Of a DNA stretch of 58,928 nt, positions 1-9,085 are shown in pieces. The translations under genes were made by a program, and so were the position numbers. A model generated the notes under the pieces. It saw nothing but the letters and a program-made list of their open reading frames with translations. It did no database searches and was not told the origin of the DNA. Numbering within the stretch: the stretch's first letter is position 1; the number at the start of each line of letters is the position of its first letter. Origin of the DNA: Wenzhouxiangella sp. (GTDB lineage: Bacteria > Pseudomonadota > Gammaproteobacteria > Xanthomonadales > Wenzhouxiangellaceae); NCBI GenBank assembly GCA_007134485.1, contig SLKT01000093.1, positions 1-58,928 of the forward strand, in the 5' to 3' direction.

Positions 1-48
1 TGCTTGGAATCCTGCTTGGAATCCTGCTTGGAATCCTGCTTGGAATCG
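1..48. repeat. 12-bp tandem repeat inside rne
   Basis: The unit TGCTTGGAATCC occurs four times head to tail (the last copy ends in G). It is in frame with rne and encodes four copies of Asp-Ser-Lys-Gln in the disordered C-terminal part of RNase E. The array continues to, and may extend beyond, the window edge, so its full copy number is unknown. Confidence 0.95.
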
Positions 49-2084
49 CCATCATTAGATTGTGATTGATCAGCGCGCGAGCGCCGTTTCTTGCCGCCGC
101 GGCGGCGACGCTTCTTGCGCGGTTTGGAATCGGAAGGCTGATTGCCGTCATTCCCCTGGGAATCATTCTTGGTCGCATTCTGGTCCTGGCCACTATCGCT
201 GCGACGTTTCTTCTTCTTCTTTTTCTTCTTTCGTCTTCCGCCACCCTGATTTCCCGATGACTGGCCGTCATTGCCGGACTGCTTTTGCGCCTGTTTGCTT
301 TTGGAGCCTTGCTGGGATGAGTCATGACGGTTCTCGCGCCGGGGCTTGCGCGAGGTTTCAGCTTTCGAGCGCTTGCTGCTGCTGCGATCGGAACCGAACA
401 AGGCTGCGAAGAATGCCTTCAGCCGAGCGAAAAAGCCTGGCTTGTCCCGCACCGGTGCCGGAGTATCCGGTTTGATGCCTGACACCGCTGCCTGCTGAAC
501 GGATCGCGCCGGAGCCTGCTCGAGTTCTTCACGCAGAAACCCGGCTTGTGGATCGCTCTCGTCTCCAAGCGTCAACGCATAGCTCGGTTCTTCGATGGCT
601 TCGGAGGTGCGCAGTCGCTGCACCTCGAAGCGCGGGGTTTCAATGCCGGGATTGGCCACAATGGTAATCGGCAGCTTGTTGCGCCGCTCGATTTCGGCCA
701 TGACATTGCGTTTTTCGTTGAGCAGGAAATTGGCCACCGTGATCGGCGCCTGCACGATGACCCGCGAGGTGTGGTCCTTCATGGCTTCTTCCTCGGACAG
801 GCGCACTATGGCCAGGGCCAGGGACTCGATCGACCTGATCGAGCCGTGACCCTCACACCGCGGGCAGGTCACGTAGCTTGATTCACCCAGTGATGGGCGC
901 AGCCGCTGGCGTGACATTTCGAGTAGTCCAAAGCGCGAAATGCGGCCAATCTGGACGCGCGCCTTGTCCATGCGCATCGCTTCGCGCAGACGATTCTCGA
1001 CCTGTCGCTGGGCATCCTTGCTCATCATGTCGATAAAGTCGATGACAACCAACCCACCCAGGTCACGAATGCGTAGTTGGCGAGCAATTTCGTCGGCCGC
1101 TTCCAGGTTGGTTTGCAGCGCGGTTTCCTCGATATCGGCGCCCTTCGTTGCTCGCGCCGAATTGATGTCGATAGACAGCAACGCCTCGGTATGGTCGATG
1201 ACAACGGCTCCACCCGATGGCAGCCGTACCTCGCGTGCAAAGGCCGATTCAATCTGGCTTTCGATCTGGTAGCGCGAAAACAGCGGGATCGGATCTCGAT
1301 AGATCTTGAGCTTGCGCAGGTTGTGCGGCATCACCTGCTGCATGAATTCGCGGGCATCCTCGAATACCCGTTCGTCATCTATCAGGATTTCGCCGATATC
1401 TTCGCGCAGATAATCGCGCAGGGCACGGATGATGAGGTTGCTTTCCTGATAGATCAGAAACGGCGCCGGGCGCGTTTCGGCTGCCTTGTTGATGGCAGTC
1501 CACAGCTGAATCAGGTAGTCGAGATCCCATTGCAGGTCCTGTTGATCTCGCCCGACGCCCGCGGTGCGCACGATCATCCCCATGCCATCCGGCACTTCGA
1601 CCTGTTTGAGGGTGTCGAGCAATTCCTTGCGGTCGTCGCGTGAGACCTGGCGGGACACACCGCCGGCGCGCGGGTTGTTCGGCATCAGAACCAGATAGCG
1701 CCCGGCCAGGCTGATGAAGGTAGTCAGGGCAGCACCCTTGGTGCCACGCTCCTCCTTGTCGACCTGGACAATGACTTCCTGGCCCGCCTTTACGGCATCC
1801 TTGATTTCAATGCGATCGCCCGACTCGAGTTGCTTGCGGGCGTCCTCATTGAAGTATTCACGACTGATCTCCTTCATCGAAAGGAAACCGTGACGTTCGG
1901 ACCCGAATTCGACGAAGCAGGCATCAAGGCTGGGTTCGACCCGCGTGATGCGCCCTTTGTAGATGTTGGATTTCTTCTGTTCCTGGGCTGGAACTTCAAT
2001 ATCGAGATCGAGCAGGTTCTGGCCATCTGCGATGGCTACACGCAACTCTTCGGGTTGAGTTGCATTGATCAGCATGCGTTTCAT
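1..2084 (-). CDS. rne: Ribonuclease E, N-terminal 694 residues (3' end beyond window)
   Basis: Endoribonuclease that initiates mRNA decay and rRNA/tRNA processing and scaffolds the degradosome at the inner membrane. The frame opens with [18 protein letters not shown], almost identical to E. coli RNase E, and continues without a stop to the window edge. An S1 domain (about residues 35-120), the DNase I-like catalytic core with [16 protein letters not shown], and the zinc-link CPRCEGHG near residue 404 are all present. Around residues 549-565 the helix [15 protein letters not shown] matches the position and character of the E. coli membrane-targeting segment. After that the protein becomes disordered and basic, with a run of eight lysines flanked by arginines and a final DSKQ repeat. 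The start has a good ribosome site (AAGGA about 7 nt upstream). RNase G is excluded by the long basic C-terminal extension. Confidence 0.97.
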   Translation of the reverse strand, partial: MKRMLINATQPEELRVAIADGQNLLDLDIEVPAQEQKKSNIYKGRITRVEPSLDACFVEFGSERHGFLSMKEISREYFNEDARKQLESGDRIEIKDAVKAGQEVIVQVDKEERGTKGAALTTFISLAGRYLVLMPNNPRAGGVSRQVSRDDRKELLDTLKQVEVPDGMGMIVRTAGVGRDQQDLQWDLDYLIQLWTAINKAAETRPAPFLIYQESNLIIRALRDYLREDIGEILIDDERVFEDAREFMQQVMPHNLRKLKIYRDPIPLFSRYQIESQIESAFAREVRLPSGGAVVIDHTEALLSIDINSARATKGADIEETALQTNLEAADEIARQLRIRDLGGLVVIDFIDMMSKDAQRQVENRLREAMRMDKARVQIGRISRFGLLEMSRQRLRPSLGESSYVTCPRCEGHGSIRSIESLALAIVRLSEEEAMKDHTSRVIVQAPITVANFLLNEKRNVMAEIERRNKLPITIVANPGIETPRFEVQRLRTSEAIEEPSYALTLGDESDPQAGFLREELEQAPARSVQQAAVSGIKPDTPAPVRDKPGFFARLKAFFAALFGSDRSSSKRSKAETSRKPRRENRHDSSQQGSKSKQAQKQSGNDGQSSGNQGGGRRKKKKKKKKRRSDSGQDQNATKNDSQGNDGNQPSDSKPRKKRRRRGGKKRRSRADQSQSNDGDSKQDSKQDSKQDSK

Positions 2085-2807
2085 TGTCGTCCTTCCTTCG
2101 GCACCCCGGCCTGAGAAGACGGGCCCGGCAATGATGCCGCTCGGAAGGGTTCCCCAATCTGGGGTCAGCACAGGGATCACCGGACGAGCCGGACATCCTG
2201 CAAGGGCGTTCGACTCGAGTCTCACCGATGTTTTCCACGCACCCTGAGGCTACAGAGCGGTCGGCGAGTTCCTGTTCTGATCGACGCCGGAACAGCCCGG
2301 CGCCGCACAATTCCTTCGGCAACATTCCCGGCCGGTTCGTCTTGATTTTTCGCCGGGCGTGCGCATTGTCATCTTGTTGCAGATCCGCTCATCCGATTGG
2401 ACCTGAATCGGGTACCGCAATCGGCCCGGCCGGTCAGAAGTTGCCGGCGATGAACTCGTGATGGTCCAGTGGCCTCGATTGCGGAACGATCGGGCTGTCG
2501 AGTCCCTCTCCCGGTTGTGGCGGGTCGAGGACTCAAAAAACCTTTCAAACCTTCATTGCATGTTGTCAGGATTCGACCGCCATGGCCGATCAGCCTCGCT
2601 GTGCCCGGACTGCCGGTCAAGCGCTGGTAGCTTCGAGTACCGGTGTCTATGGCAAAATCGGAATCTGCTGAACCCTGGAGGCTCATTCTTGTCCTTTCCA
2701 GACTTGAGGCAGACTTCTCGGAGTTATCCCCGAATGGCTGTTACCCAACCGGAGTAGTTTAACATTGATCATGCAATGGATGTCGAAAAGTTCAGGTCAG
2801 AGGGGGC
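2085..2807. other. 723-nt gene-free divergent region between rne and rluC
   Basis: I see no convincing gene here; the open frames lack family resemblance and good ribosome sites. It must hold the promoter and leader of rne (minus strand) and the promoter of the rluC operon (plus strand). A long rne leader would fit the known 5'-UTR autoregulation of E. coli rne, but I cannot identify the specific hairpins. One imperfect hairpin is visible at 2500-2534 (GAGTCC pairing with GGACTC, inner CCCG with CGGG), and a small one (CCCCA/TGGGG) near 2152-2164. Confidence 0.6.
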
Positions 2808-3743
2808 ATGTCGTCGATGAGTGATTCCGGCCCGATGAGCGAGGTTCGGCATGTCAAGGTCGACGACAATCGGACCGGACAGCGGCTGGACAATTTTCTC
2901 ATGTCGCTGCTGGGCAATGTTCCCCGGGGGTTGGTCTACCGCCTGGTCCGAACCGGTCAGGTGCGTGTCAACGGTGGTCGGGCCAAACCGATGAAAAAAC
3001 TTCGGGCGGGTGATGAAGTCCGAATCCCGCCGATCCGGCACGATCGACCGGGCAAGGTCGAATTGCCGGCCGGGCTGATCGACGAAATTCGTGCTCGGAT
3101 CATCGAGCAGACAGGCGATTATGTGGTGCTGGACAAGCCATCGGGGCTGGCCATGCACGGTGGGTCGGGGTTGAGTTTCGGTCTGATGGACGTGATCGAG
3201 CGGATCAATAGCGAGTGGCGACCGGTCCATCGCCTCGATCGTCCCACCAGCGGACTGTTGATCATGGCTTGCCATCACCAGGCGCTGGTGCGACTGCAGC
3301 AGGCGTTTTCCAGGCGCGAGGTCGAAAAGCGCTATCTCACCCTGGTGTGTGGACACCTGGATGAGGCGGTAGTCACGGTGGACAAGCCGCTGAAGAAGAT
3401 TCGCGACGGCAGTGGACAACGGCGCATCGTGGTGTCCGAGGATGGTCAAAGCGCGCGCTCGCATTTTCGGGTGCTCGAACAGCTTGGCGATTACAGTTTC
3501 GTCGAAGTCGAAAGCGAGACCGGTCGTACCCATCAGATCAGAGCCCACGCGGCCGCGATCAATCACCCGGTCGTCGGAGATGAGTTGTACAATGATCAGC
3601 CAGATCCACCTGGTCTCAAGCGGCTGTTTCTGCACGCGCACTATTTGCGCCTGTCTTGGCCACAGGACCATGTTGTCAGTTCACCCTTGCCCCAGCCGCT
3701 GGTCGAAGTGCTCGACGGTCTTCGGGGATTGCTGAAAGGCTAG
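2808..3743 (+). CDS. rluC: 23S rRNA pseudouridine synthase RluC
   Basis: Isomerises specific uridines of 23S rRNA (955, 2504 and 2580 in E. coli). 311 residues, the usual RluC length. An N-terminal S4 RNA-binding domain (about 20-80, QRLDNFLMSLL through GDEVRIPP) precedes the RluA-family catalytic domain. The active-site motif HRLDRPTSGL places the catalytic aspartate at about residue 144, and VLDKPSGLAMHGGSGLSFG and ETGRTHQIRAHA are family signatures. The start follows AGAGGGGG; an in-frame ATG three codons downstream is a possible alternative. RluC rather than RluD is favoured by the RVNGGRAKP and HGGSGLSFG motifs and by adjacency to rne, as in E. coli and many gammaproteobacteria. First gene of the plus-strand run. 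Confidence 0.93.
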   Translation: MSSMSDSGPMSEVRHVKVDDNRTGQRLDNFLMSLLGNVPRGLVYRLVRTGQVRVNGGRAKPMKKLRAGDEVRIPPIRHDRPGKVELPAGLIDEIRARIIEQTGDYVVLDKPSGLAMHGGSGLSFGLMDVIERINSEWRPVHRLDRPTSGLLIMACHHQALVRLQQAFSRREVEKRYLTLVCGHLDEAVVTVDKPLKKIRDGSGQRRIVVSEDGQSARSHFRVLEQLGDYSFVEVESETGRTHQIRAHAAAINHPVVGDELYNDQPDPPGLKRLFLHAHYLRLSWPQDHVVSSPLPQPLVEVLDGLRGLLKG

Positions 3744-3751
3744 GTCCCGGA

Positions 3752-4996
3752 ATGTTTCAACCCCTTCCCCTGTTCGTTGGACTGCGGTACCTGCGCGCCA
3801 AGCGTCAGAATCACTTCATTTCTTTCATTTCCCTGATTTCGATGGCCGGCATCGCGCTTGGGGTGATGACGCTGATTACCGTGCTCAGCGTCATGAATGG
3901 ATTCGAACGCGAGTTGCGCGAGCGCATCCTCGGCATGATTTCACATGCCACCATTCAGGGCCATGACGGTCAGTTTCCGGGCTGGCAGGACATTGTCGAT
4001 CAGGCTCGCGAGCATCCCAATGTGCTGGGAGCCGCGCCTTACGTGGAGCAGGAAACCATGCTGCGAGCGCGACGTACCTCCGGCGCCCTTGTTCGCGGTA
4101 TCGACCCGGATTCCGAGGGGCAGGTTTCGGATATTCACGAGATGATGGTGAGCGGCAGCGTTGATGAACTGCAGGCCGGCCAGTGGCGGGTGCTGGTCGG
4201 CATTGGACTGGCCACAAGGCTGGGAATCGGTCCGGGAGACGACCTGACAATTTTCGCCCCGGAGATCCGCGCCACGCCGGCCGGAGTGGTTCCGCAGGTC
4301 CGGCGTTTTACCGTTGCCGGCCTGTTCGAGGCCGGGGTTCACGAGTACGACACGGCCCTGGCCGTGATTCACTACCAGGATGCTCAGCGATTGTTCAGGA
4401 CCGGCGAGGATATCAGTGGCATTCGATTGAAGCTCGATGACATGATGCGCTCGCGCACCATTGCGCGCGAAATCAGTGCCGATCTGCCCGGTTTCTATCG
4501 CATCAGCGACTGGACCCAGCAACATGCCAACTTCTTCCGAGCCGTCCAGACCGAGAAGACGGTGATGTTCATCATTCTGTCGCTGATCATCGCGGTGGCC
4601 GCTTTCAATATCATTTCCACGCTGGTCATGGTGGTGACCGACAAACAGGCCGATATTGCCATTCTCAAGACCATGGGCATGGGACCGAGGCGAATCATGG
4701 CGATCTTCATGATCCAGGGTTCGTTCATCGGCGTGATCGGTACCCTGCTTGGGGTGGTCCTTGGGATCATCCTGGCGCTCAATGTCGAGGCCGTGGTCGG
4801 AGCCGTCGAACAGATGCTGAGTATCGAATTCCTGTCTGCCGAAGTCTATTACATCTCCGATCTGCCCTCGGAACTTCGGACCGGAGATGTGGTGCGTTTC
4901 TCCCTGCTGGCCCTGGTGCTGTCATTGCTGTCGACCATTTACCCGGCTTGGCGGGCGGCTCGCACCGAACCGGTGGAGGCGCTGCGTTATGAATGA
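3752..4996 (+). CDS. lolC: Lipoprotein-releasing ABC transporter permease, LolC/LolE family
   Basis: Inner-membrane subunit of the Lol complex, which extracts mature lipoproteins from the inner membrane for LolA. 414 residues with the MacB-like plan: one N-terminal membrane segment (about 25-47), a large periplasmic domain, and three C-terminal segments (about 270-400) followed by the coupling FtsX domain and the terminal PVEALRYE typical of LolC/E. The start [17 protein letters not shown] matches the LolC N-terminus. I chose ATG 3752 rather than an upstream in-frame codon that would overlap rluC. Only one permease gene lies next to lolD, so the complex may be a homodimer (LolF-type) or the partner is encoded elsewhere. 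Overlaps lolD by 8 nt. Confidence 0.92.
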   Translation: MFQPLPLFVGLRYLRAKRQNHFISFISLISMAGIALGVMTLITVLSVMNGFERELRERILGMISHATIQGHDGQFPGWQDIVDQAREHPNVLGAAPYVEQETMLRARRTSGALVRGIDPDSEGQVSDIHEMMVSGSVDELQAGQWRVLVGIGLATRLGIGPGDDLTIFAPEIRATPAGVVPQVRRFTVAGLFEAGVHEYDTALAVIHYQDAQRLFRTGEDISGIRLKLDDMMRSRTIAREISADLPGFYRISDWTQQHANFFRAVQTEKTVMFIILSLIIAVAAFNIISTLVMVVTDKQADIAILKTMGMGPRRIMAIFMIQGSFIGVIGTLLGVVLGIILALNVEAVVGAVEQMLSIEFLSAEVYYISDLPSELRTGDVVRFSLLALVLSLLSTIYPAWRAARTEPVEALRYE

Positions 4997-5675
4997 CAAG
5001 CCGGTCATCGTGTGCCGCGACCTGACCCGGACCTTTGTCCAGGGCGAGGTCGAGTTGCGAGTGCTACGGGGGGTCGATTTCGAGGTCATGCCTGGCGAAC
5101 GCGTGGCCATTGTTGGCGCGTCCGGGGTAGGCAAGAGTACGCTGTTGCATATCCTGGGCGGCCTTGACCGTCCCACCTCCGGGACAGTCGAGGTGGCCGG
5201 GGCCAACATGGCGGTTGGAGACGAGCGCATGCGCGCCCGGATTCGCAATCAATCGCTGGGGTTTGTCTATCAGTTCCATCACCTGCTGCCCGAGTTCTCC
5301 GCTGTTGAGAATGTCGCCATGCCGTTGCTGATTCGTGGAGAAAGTGCCCAGGCGGCCGCGGATGCCGCATCCCGGTTGTTGACCCGGGTCGGGCTGGGCG
5401 AGCGTTTACATCACAAGCCCGGTGAGCTGTCCGGTGGAGAGCGCCAGCGCGCCGCCGTGGCCCGAGCCCTGATCAATCGACCGGCCTGCGTGCTGGGTGA
5501 CGAACCGACCGGAAATCTCGATGAGAAGAATGCCGCCTCGGTGTACGACATGATGCTTGAACTCAATCGTGAGTTGGGCACTTCAATCGTGCTGGTCACC
5601 CATGATCCCACCCTGGCGCGGCGAACGGACCGGCGCATGGAGTTGACCGGCGGAAAGCTGGTACAAGCCGACTGA
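4989..5675 (+). CDS. lolD: Lipoprotein-releasing ABC transporter ATP-binding protein LolD
   Basis: Cytoplasmic ATPase of the Lol lipoprotein extraction complex. 228 residues when started at the ATG that overlaps the end of the permease gene. Walker A is GASGVGKST (residues 43-51), signature LSGGERQR, Walker [12 protein letters not shown], and the H-loop is VLVTHD. The LolD/MacB/FtsE group signature is clear, and the upstream LolC/E gene fixes the assignment. The 8-nt overlap suggests translational coupling. Confidence 0.94.
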   Translation: MNDKPVIVCRDLTRTFVQGEVELRVLRGVDFEVMPGERVAIVGASGVGKSTLLHILGGLDRPTSGTVEVAGANMAVGDERMRARIRNQSLGFVYQFHHLLPEFSAVENVAMPLLIRGESAQAAADAASRLLTRVGLGERLHHKPGELSGGERQRAAVARALINRPACVLGDEPTGNLDEKNAASVYDMMLELNRELGTSIVLVTHDPTLARRTDRRMELTGGKLVQAD

Positions 5676-5683
5676 CTCTGGTC

Positions 5684-7957
5684 ATGGATTGGCGTCCGCT
5701 GCTTGCTTTTGCTGCCGGCGCCATCATTGCGACCATGGCCCCAGTGGCGCCGGAAGTGGTCGTAGTTGTCTTGGTGATCGCCCTGGCCCTGCTGGCCTGC
5801 TGGTGGGTGCCGACCCGTCTGCTCGGCGCTTTCATGCTCGGCGCGGGCTGGTTTCTGTTGCATGCTGCCTGGGTGCTGGAGCGGCAATGGCCGGCCGAAA
5901 TGGCCGGTGAGCAAGTCACGATCACGGGCGTGATTTCGGGGGTGCCGGAGTATCATGGCCAGAGTGTGCGGTTCCACCTGGTTCCCGATTCGTCCGAGAC
6001 GATCGAATTGCCCGGCAAAATTCAGGTTCGCTGGTATCGGCCCCTGGACTATCTCCAGCCCGGACAACGCTGGCAGATGGAGCTGCGACTGGACCCGCCC
6101 CATGGACGCCTGAATGTCGCCGGTTTCGACTTTCATCGACACCTGATCAGTCTTCGAGTCGGAGCGCTGGGGACGGTGGTTGGTCAGCCGGTGCGCCTCA
6201 AGCAGGGTCGATGGCGCGGATGGGTGGATCGCCAGCGCCAGGCGCTGGGCGAGATTCTGCAGGCCGAGGCCGACCGCGCCGAAGCCGCTGCCCTGATGCG
6301 TGCCCTGTCAATCGCAGATCGGGGCGGCATGACGCCGCCATTGTCGGACAAGCTGCGTCAGACCGGAACCGCCCATCTGCTGGCGATTTCAGGCCTCCAT
6401 GTGGGTATGGTGGCCGGACTTGCAGGGCTATTCGGGGGCTGGTTGCTGGCGCCACTGGTGCTGGCCGGACGCGTGCTTGATCGCCGACGGCTGGCGGTTG
6501 GCTGTGCGTTGCTGGCCGCGCTGGCTTACGCCATGCTGGCCGGTTTCACACTGCCGACCCAGCGTGCCCTGATCATGCTGTCGGTCGCCGCCGGCGCCAT
6601 GCTCTGGCGGCGCGCCATACAGCCCGCTCACGCGCTGCTGCTTGCCCTGGTCGCGATACTGCTGGTTGATCCGCTGGCGCCCCTGGCCACCGGGTTCTGG
6701 TTGTCGTTTGCCGCTGTGGCGGTCCTGATCTGGGCGTTTGCCTGGCGTCCCGGCGACCCGTCCGACCGTTCCGGCTGGCTGGCAGGCCTGGTTCGTGCCC
6801 AACTGGTCATTGCCGTGGGCATGCTGCCGCTCAACGTCGGGGTGTTCCAGCAATTGATCCCGGTCGCATTCGCGGCCAACCTGGTTGCCATCCCGATGGT
6901 GGGTTTCTGGATACTGCCGAGCCTGCTGATTGCGGTGGTGCTGATCCTGTGCGGGCTTCCCGCCGGGTGGTTGCTGGCGCTCACCGAGATGGGCCTGGTC
7001 GTGTTGCTGGAGGTGCTCGCCTGGCTTCACGCGATTGAATTCGGTCGTTACATGCACAGCGGGGGTGGCCTTGCGGCCATCGTTCTGGCCATGCTTGGAG
7101 CGCTGTGGTTGCTGGCGCCTCGCGGCTGGCCGGCGCGTTGGCTCGGGTTGTTCCTGTTCGTTCCGTTGCTCTGGCCACAGTCCGACCCGGTCGATCCCGG
7201 CGAACTGGATATCCATCTGCTGGACATGGGCAATGGCCTTGCGGTGCTGATCGACGATGGCGAGCATCTCATGCTCTATGACACCGGTCCCGGGGATGGT
7301 GAAGGACAGGATGCGCTCGGCAGGACCTTGCCGGGCCTGCTGGCCGCGCGTGGCGTGCATGGGCTCGATCGGGTGGTAGTTTCACACGCCCATCGAGACC
7401 ACGCTGGCGGCGCGGGAACGATCAGGGATCGATACCCGCAGGCGCAGGTCTATTCCTCGGTCGAGGATCTCGGACGACCGTGCACCAGTGGCACGCAATG
7501 GCAATCGGGCGGGTATCGGTATCGTTTCCTGCACCCATCCGCGGGACTGCCGTATCTCGAGGCCAACAGCTCATGTGTGCTCAAGGTCAGCGGACCGGGC
7601 GGCACTGTGCTGCTGACCGGTGGAATCGACGCGACCGTGGAGCAGCGTCTGCTGCTGGAAAATCCGGAATTGAATGTCGACATTCTGGTGGTTTCGGCGG
7701 CCGGCCACCGACGGGCCAGCAGTCCCGAATTCATTGACCGAATTGATCCGAAACGGGCGCTGGTCTCGGTGGCTGCATTCGATCGTCTGGGCAGACCGCA
7801 TGAGGAGACCATGAAGCACCTGGCCGACGACCGGGTCGTCACCACTGCCGAATGTGGTGCGGTGAGCGTGCGGCTGATTCCCGGGCAATCCCCCGTCGCG
7901 TCCACGATGGCCGGGAAGGCGCCGAGATTGTGGCGGCCTCGGCATCAATGCCCCTGA
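5684..7957 (+). CDS. comEC: ComEC/Rec2-family DNA uptake channel
   Basis: Polytopic inner-membrane protein that carries single-stranded DNA into the cytoplasm during natural transformation. 757 residues. An N-terminal DUF4131 region with membrane helices and an OB-like segment (about 1-180) is followed by the Competence domain of many helices (about 210-490, with HLLAISGLHVGMVAGL) and a C-terminal metallo-beta-lactamase domain. The latter carries SHAHRDHAGG at about residues 566-575, so the metal ligands are intact. The start lies 8 nt after lolD. Its location between Lol genes and exbBD/msbA is the arrangement seen in many gammaproteobacteria. It implies competence potential, but no other com genes are in the window. 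Confidence 0.93.
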   Translation: MDWRPLLAFAAGAIIATMAPVAPEVVVVVLVIALALLACWWVPTRLLGAFMLGAGWFLLHAAWVLERQWPAEMAGEQVTITGVISGVPEYHGQSVRFHLVPDSSETIELPGKIQVRWYRPLDYLQPGQRWQMELRLDPPHGRLNVAGFDFHRHLISLRVGALGTVVGQPVRLKQGRWRGWVDRQRQALGEILQAEADRAEAAALMRALSIADRGGMTPPLSDKLRQTGTAHLLAISGLHVGMVAGLAGLFGGWLLAPLVLAGRVLDRRRLAVGCALLAALAYAMLAGFTLPTQRALIMLSVAAGAMLWRRAIQPAHALLLALVAILLVDPLAPLATGFWLSFAAVAVLIWAFAWRPGDPSDRSGWLAGLVRAQLVIAVGMLPLNVGVFQQLIPVAFAANLVAIPMVGFWILPSLLIAVVLILCGLPAGWLLALTEMGLVVLLEVLAWLHAIEFGRYMHSGGGLAAIVLAMLGALWLLAPRGWPARWLGLFLFVPLLWPQSDPVDPGELDIHLLDMGNGLAVLIDDGEHLMLYDTGPGDGEGQDALGRTLPGLLAARGVHGLDRVVVSHAHRDHAGGAGTIRDRYPQAQVYSSVEDLGRPCTSGTQWQSGGYRYRFLHPSAGLPYLEANSSCVLKVSGPGGTVLLTGGIDATVEQRLLLENPELNVDILVVSAAGHRRASSPEFIDRIDPKRALVSVAAFDRLGRPHEETMKHLADDRVVTTAECGAVSVRLIPGQSPVASTMAGKAPRLWRPRHQCP

Positions 7958-8017
7958 TCCATGGACGCAAAACCCTTATCATGCGTATCTGAAACTCTCA
8001 TTCACGAGACGGGCTGA

Positions 8018-8638
8018 ATGCTAGAAATCATCATTGCCGGTGGCTGGCTCATGCTGCCGATCCTGTTGTGTTCGGTGATCGCCGTGGCGATCATTCTCGA
8101 GCGTTTTCTCGCCTTGCGTCGGGGGCGGGTGATGCCGGGAGGAATCCCGGGGCAGGTCAGGCTATGGGCGCAACAGCAGGAACTCGACGCCAAACACATC
8201 GAGCAATTGCGCCGCTCCTCGCCACTGGGGCGGGTATTGGCCGCGGCGCTGGCCAATCGTCATCGCAATCGCGAGGTGATCAAGGAAGCCGTGGAGGATA
8301 CCGGTCGGCATGTGGTTCACGAGCTGGAAAGATTTCTCAACACACTCGGGACGATCTCCGGTATCACCCCGCTGCTGGGGCTGCTTGGAACCGTGGTCGG
8401 AATGATCAAGGTTTTCAGCGCCATCATGGTCCATGGAGTCGGTGATCCCGGTGAGCTGGCCGGCGGGATTTCCGAAGCCTTGATCACCACCGCCGCCGGT
8501 TTGACCGTGGCGATTCCCAGCTTCTTCTTCTACCGCTATTTCCGCGGACTGGTGCGAGACCATGTCATGCAGATGGAACAGCAGGCCCTGGTGCTCATGC
8601 ACACCATCGAATACGGCAACCGCCGGCGCGGCCAATAG
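8018..8638 (+). CDS. exbB: ExbB/TolQ-family proton channel protein
   Basis: Inner-membrane stator that, with ExbD/TolR, uses proton motive force to energise TonB- or Tol-type outer-membrane processes. 206 residues with the MotA/TolQ/ExbB domain: an N-terminal membrane segment (about 5-30) and two C-terminal segments including TPLLGLLGTVVGMIKVF, the family signature. ExbD follows 21 nt downstream. No tonB gene is adjacent, so the partner cannot be named; the position before msbA-lpxK-kdsB is common in gammaproteobacteria and gives only general envelope context. Confidence 0.9.
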   Translation: MLEIIIAGGWLMLPILLCSVIAVAIILERFLALRRGRVMPGGIPGQVRLWAQQQELDAKHIEQLRRSSPLGRVLAAALANRHRNREVIKEAVEDTGRHVVHELERFLNTLGTISGITPLLGLLGTVVGMIKVFSAIMVHGVGDPGELAGGISEALITTAAGLTVAIPSFFFYRYFRGLVRDHVMQMEQQALVLMHTIEYGNRRRGQ

Positions 8639-8659
8639 CCGGGTGCATCGAATCCGATC

Positions 8660-9085
8660 ATGAAGCTCTACGACGAAGATCGCGAAGAACCGGAGATCAA
8701 CCTGACCTCGCTGATTGACGTGGTCTTTCTGTTGTTGATCTTTTTCATGGTTTCGACCACCTTCGAACGCCACTCTTTGCTGCGTCTTGACCTGCCCGAA
8801 GCGGCCACGGCCGAGACCGAGACGGTGCCCAACATCATCGAAATGGTGATCACTGATGACGGGCGCCTGTTCATCGATGATCAGATGCTGGCCGATGCCG
8901 ATCGCAGCACGCTACAGGCCGCCATCGTCGAGCGTTTCGCCGACAATCCGGAAGCGACCCTGGTCGTGCGAGCTGATGCCGAGGCGCCCCATCGACTGGT
9001 GGTGCGGGTGCTCGATGCCGCGGCCGCCGAGGGCATCAGGCGCCTGACAATCGCCACGGTGGAAGAGGGCGGAGAAGGGCAATGA
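8660..9085 (+). CDS. exbD: ExbD/TolR-family biopolymer transport protein
   Basis: Partner of the preceding ExbB in the proton-driven motor. 141 residues: a short cytoplasmic N-terminus, a single membrane helix starting at INLTSLIDVVFLLLIFFMV with the essential membrane aspartate at residue 20, and a periplasmic domain ending in the conserved LTIAT-type strand. It overlaps the msbA start by 4 nt, indicating tight co-transcription. Confidence 0.92.
   Translation: MKLYDEDREEPEINLTSLIDVVFLLLIFFMVSTTFERHSLLRLDLPEAATAETETVPNIIEMVITDDGRLFIDDQMLADADRSTLQAAIVERFADNPEATLVVRADAEAPHRLVVRVLDAAAAEGIRRLTIATVEEGGEGQ

Noticed and set aside
1-48. CRISPR-like repeat at the left edge
   Set aside because: The units are contiguous 12-mers without spacers and are in frame with rne.
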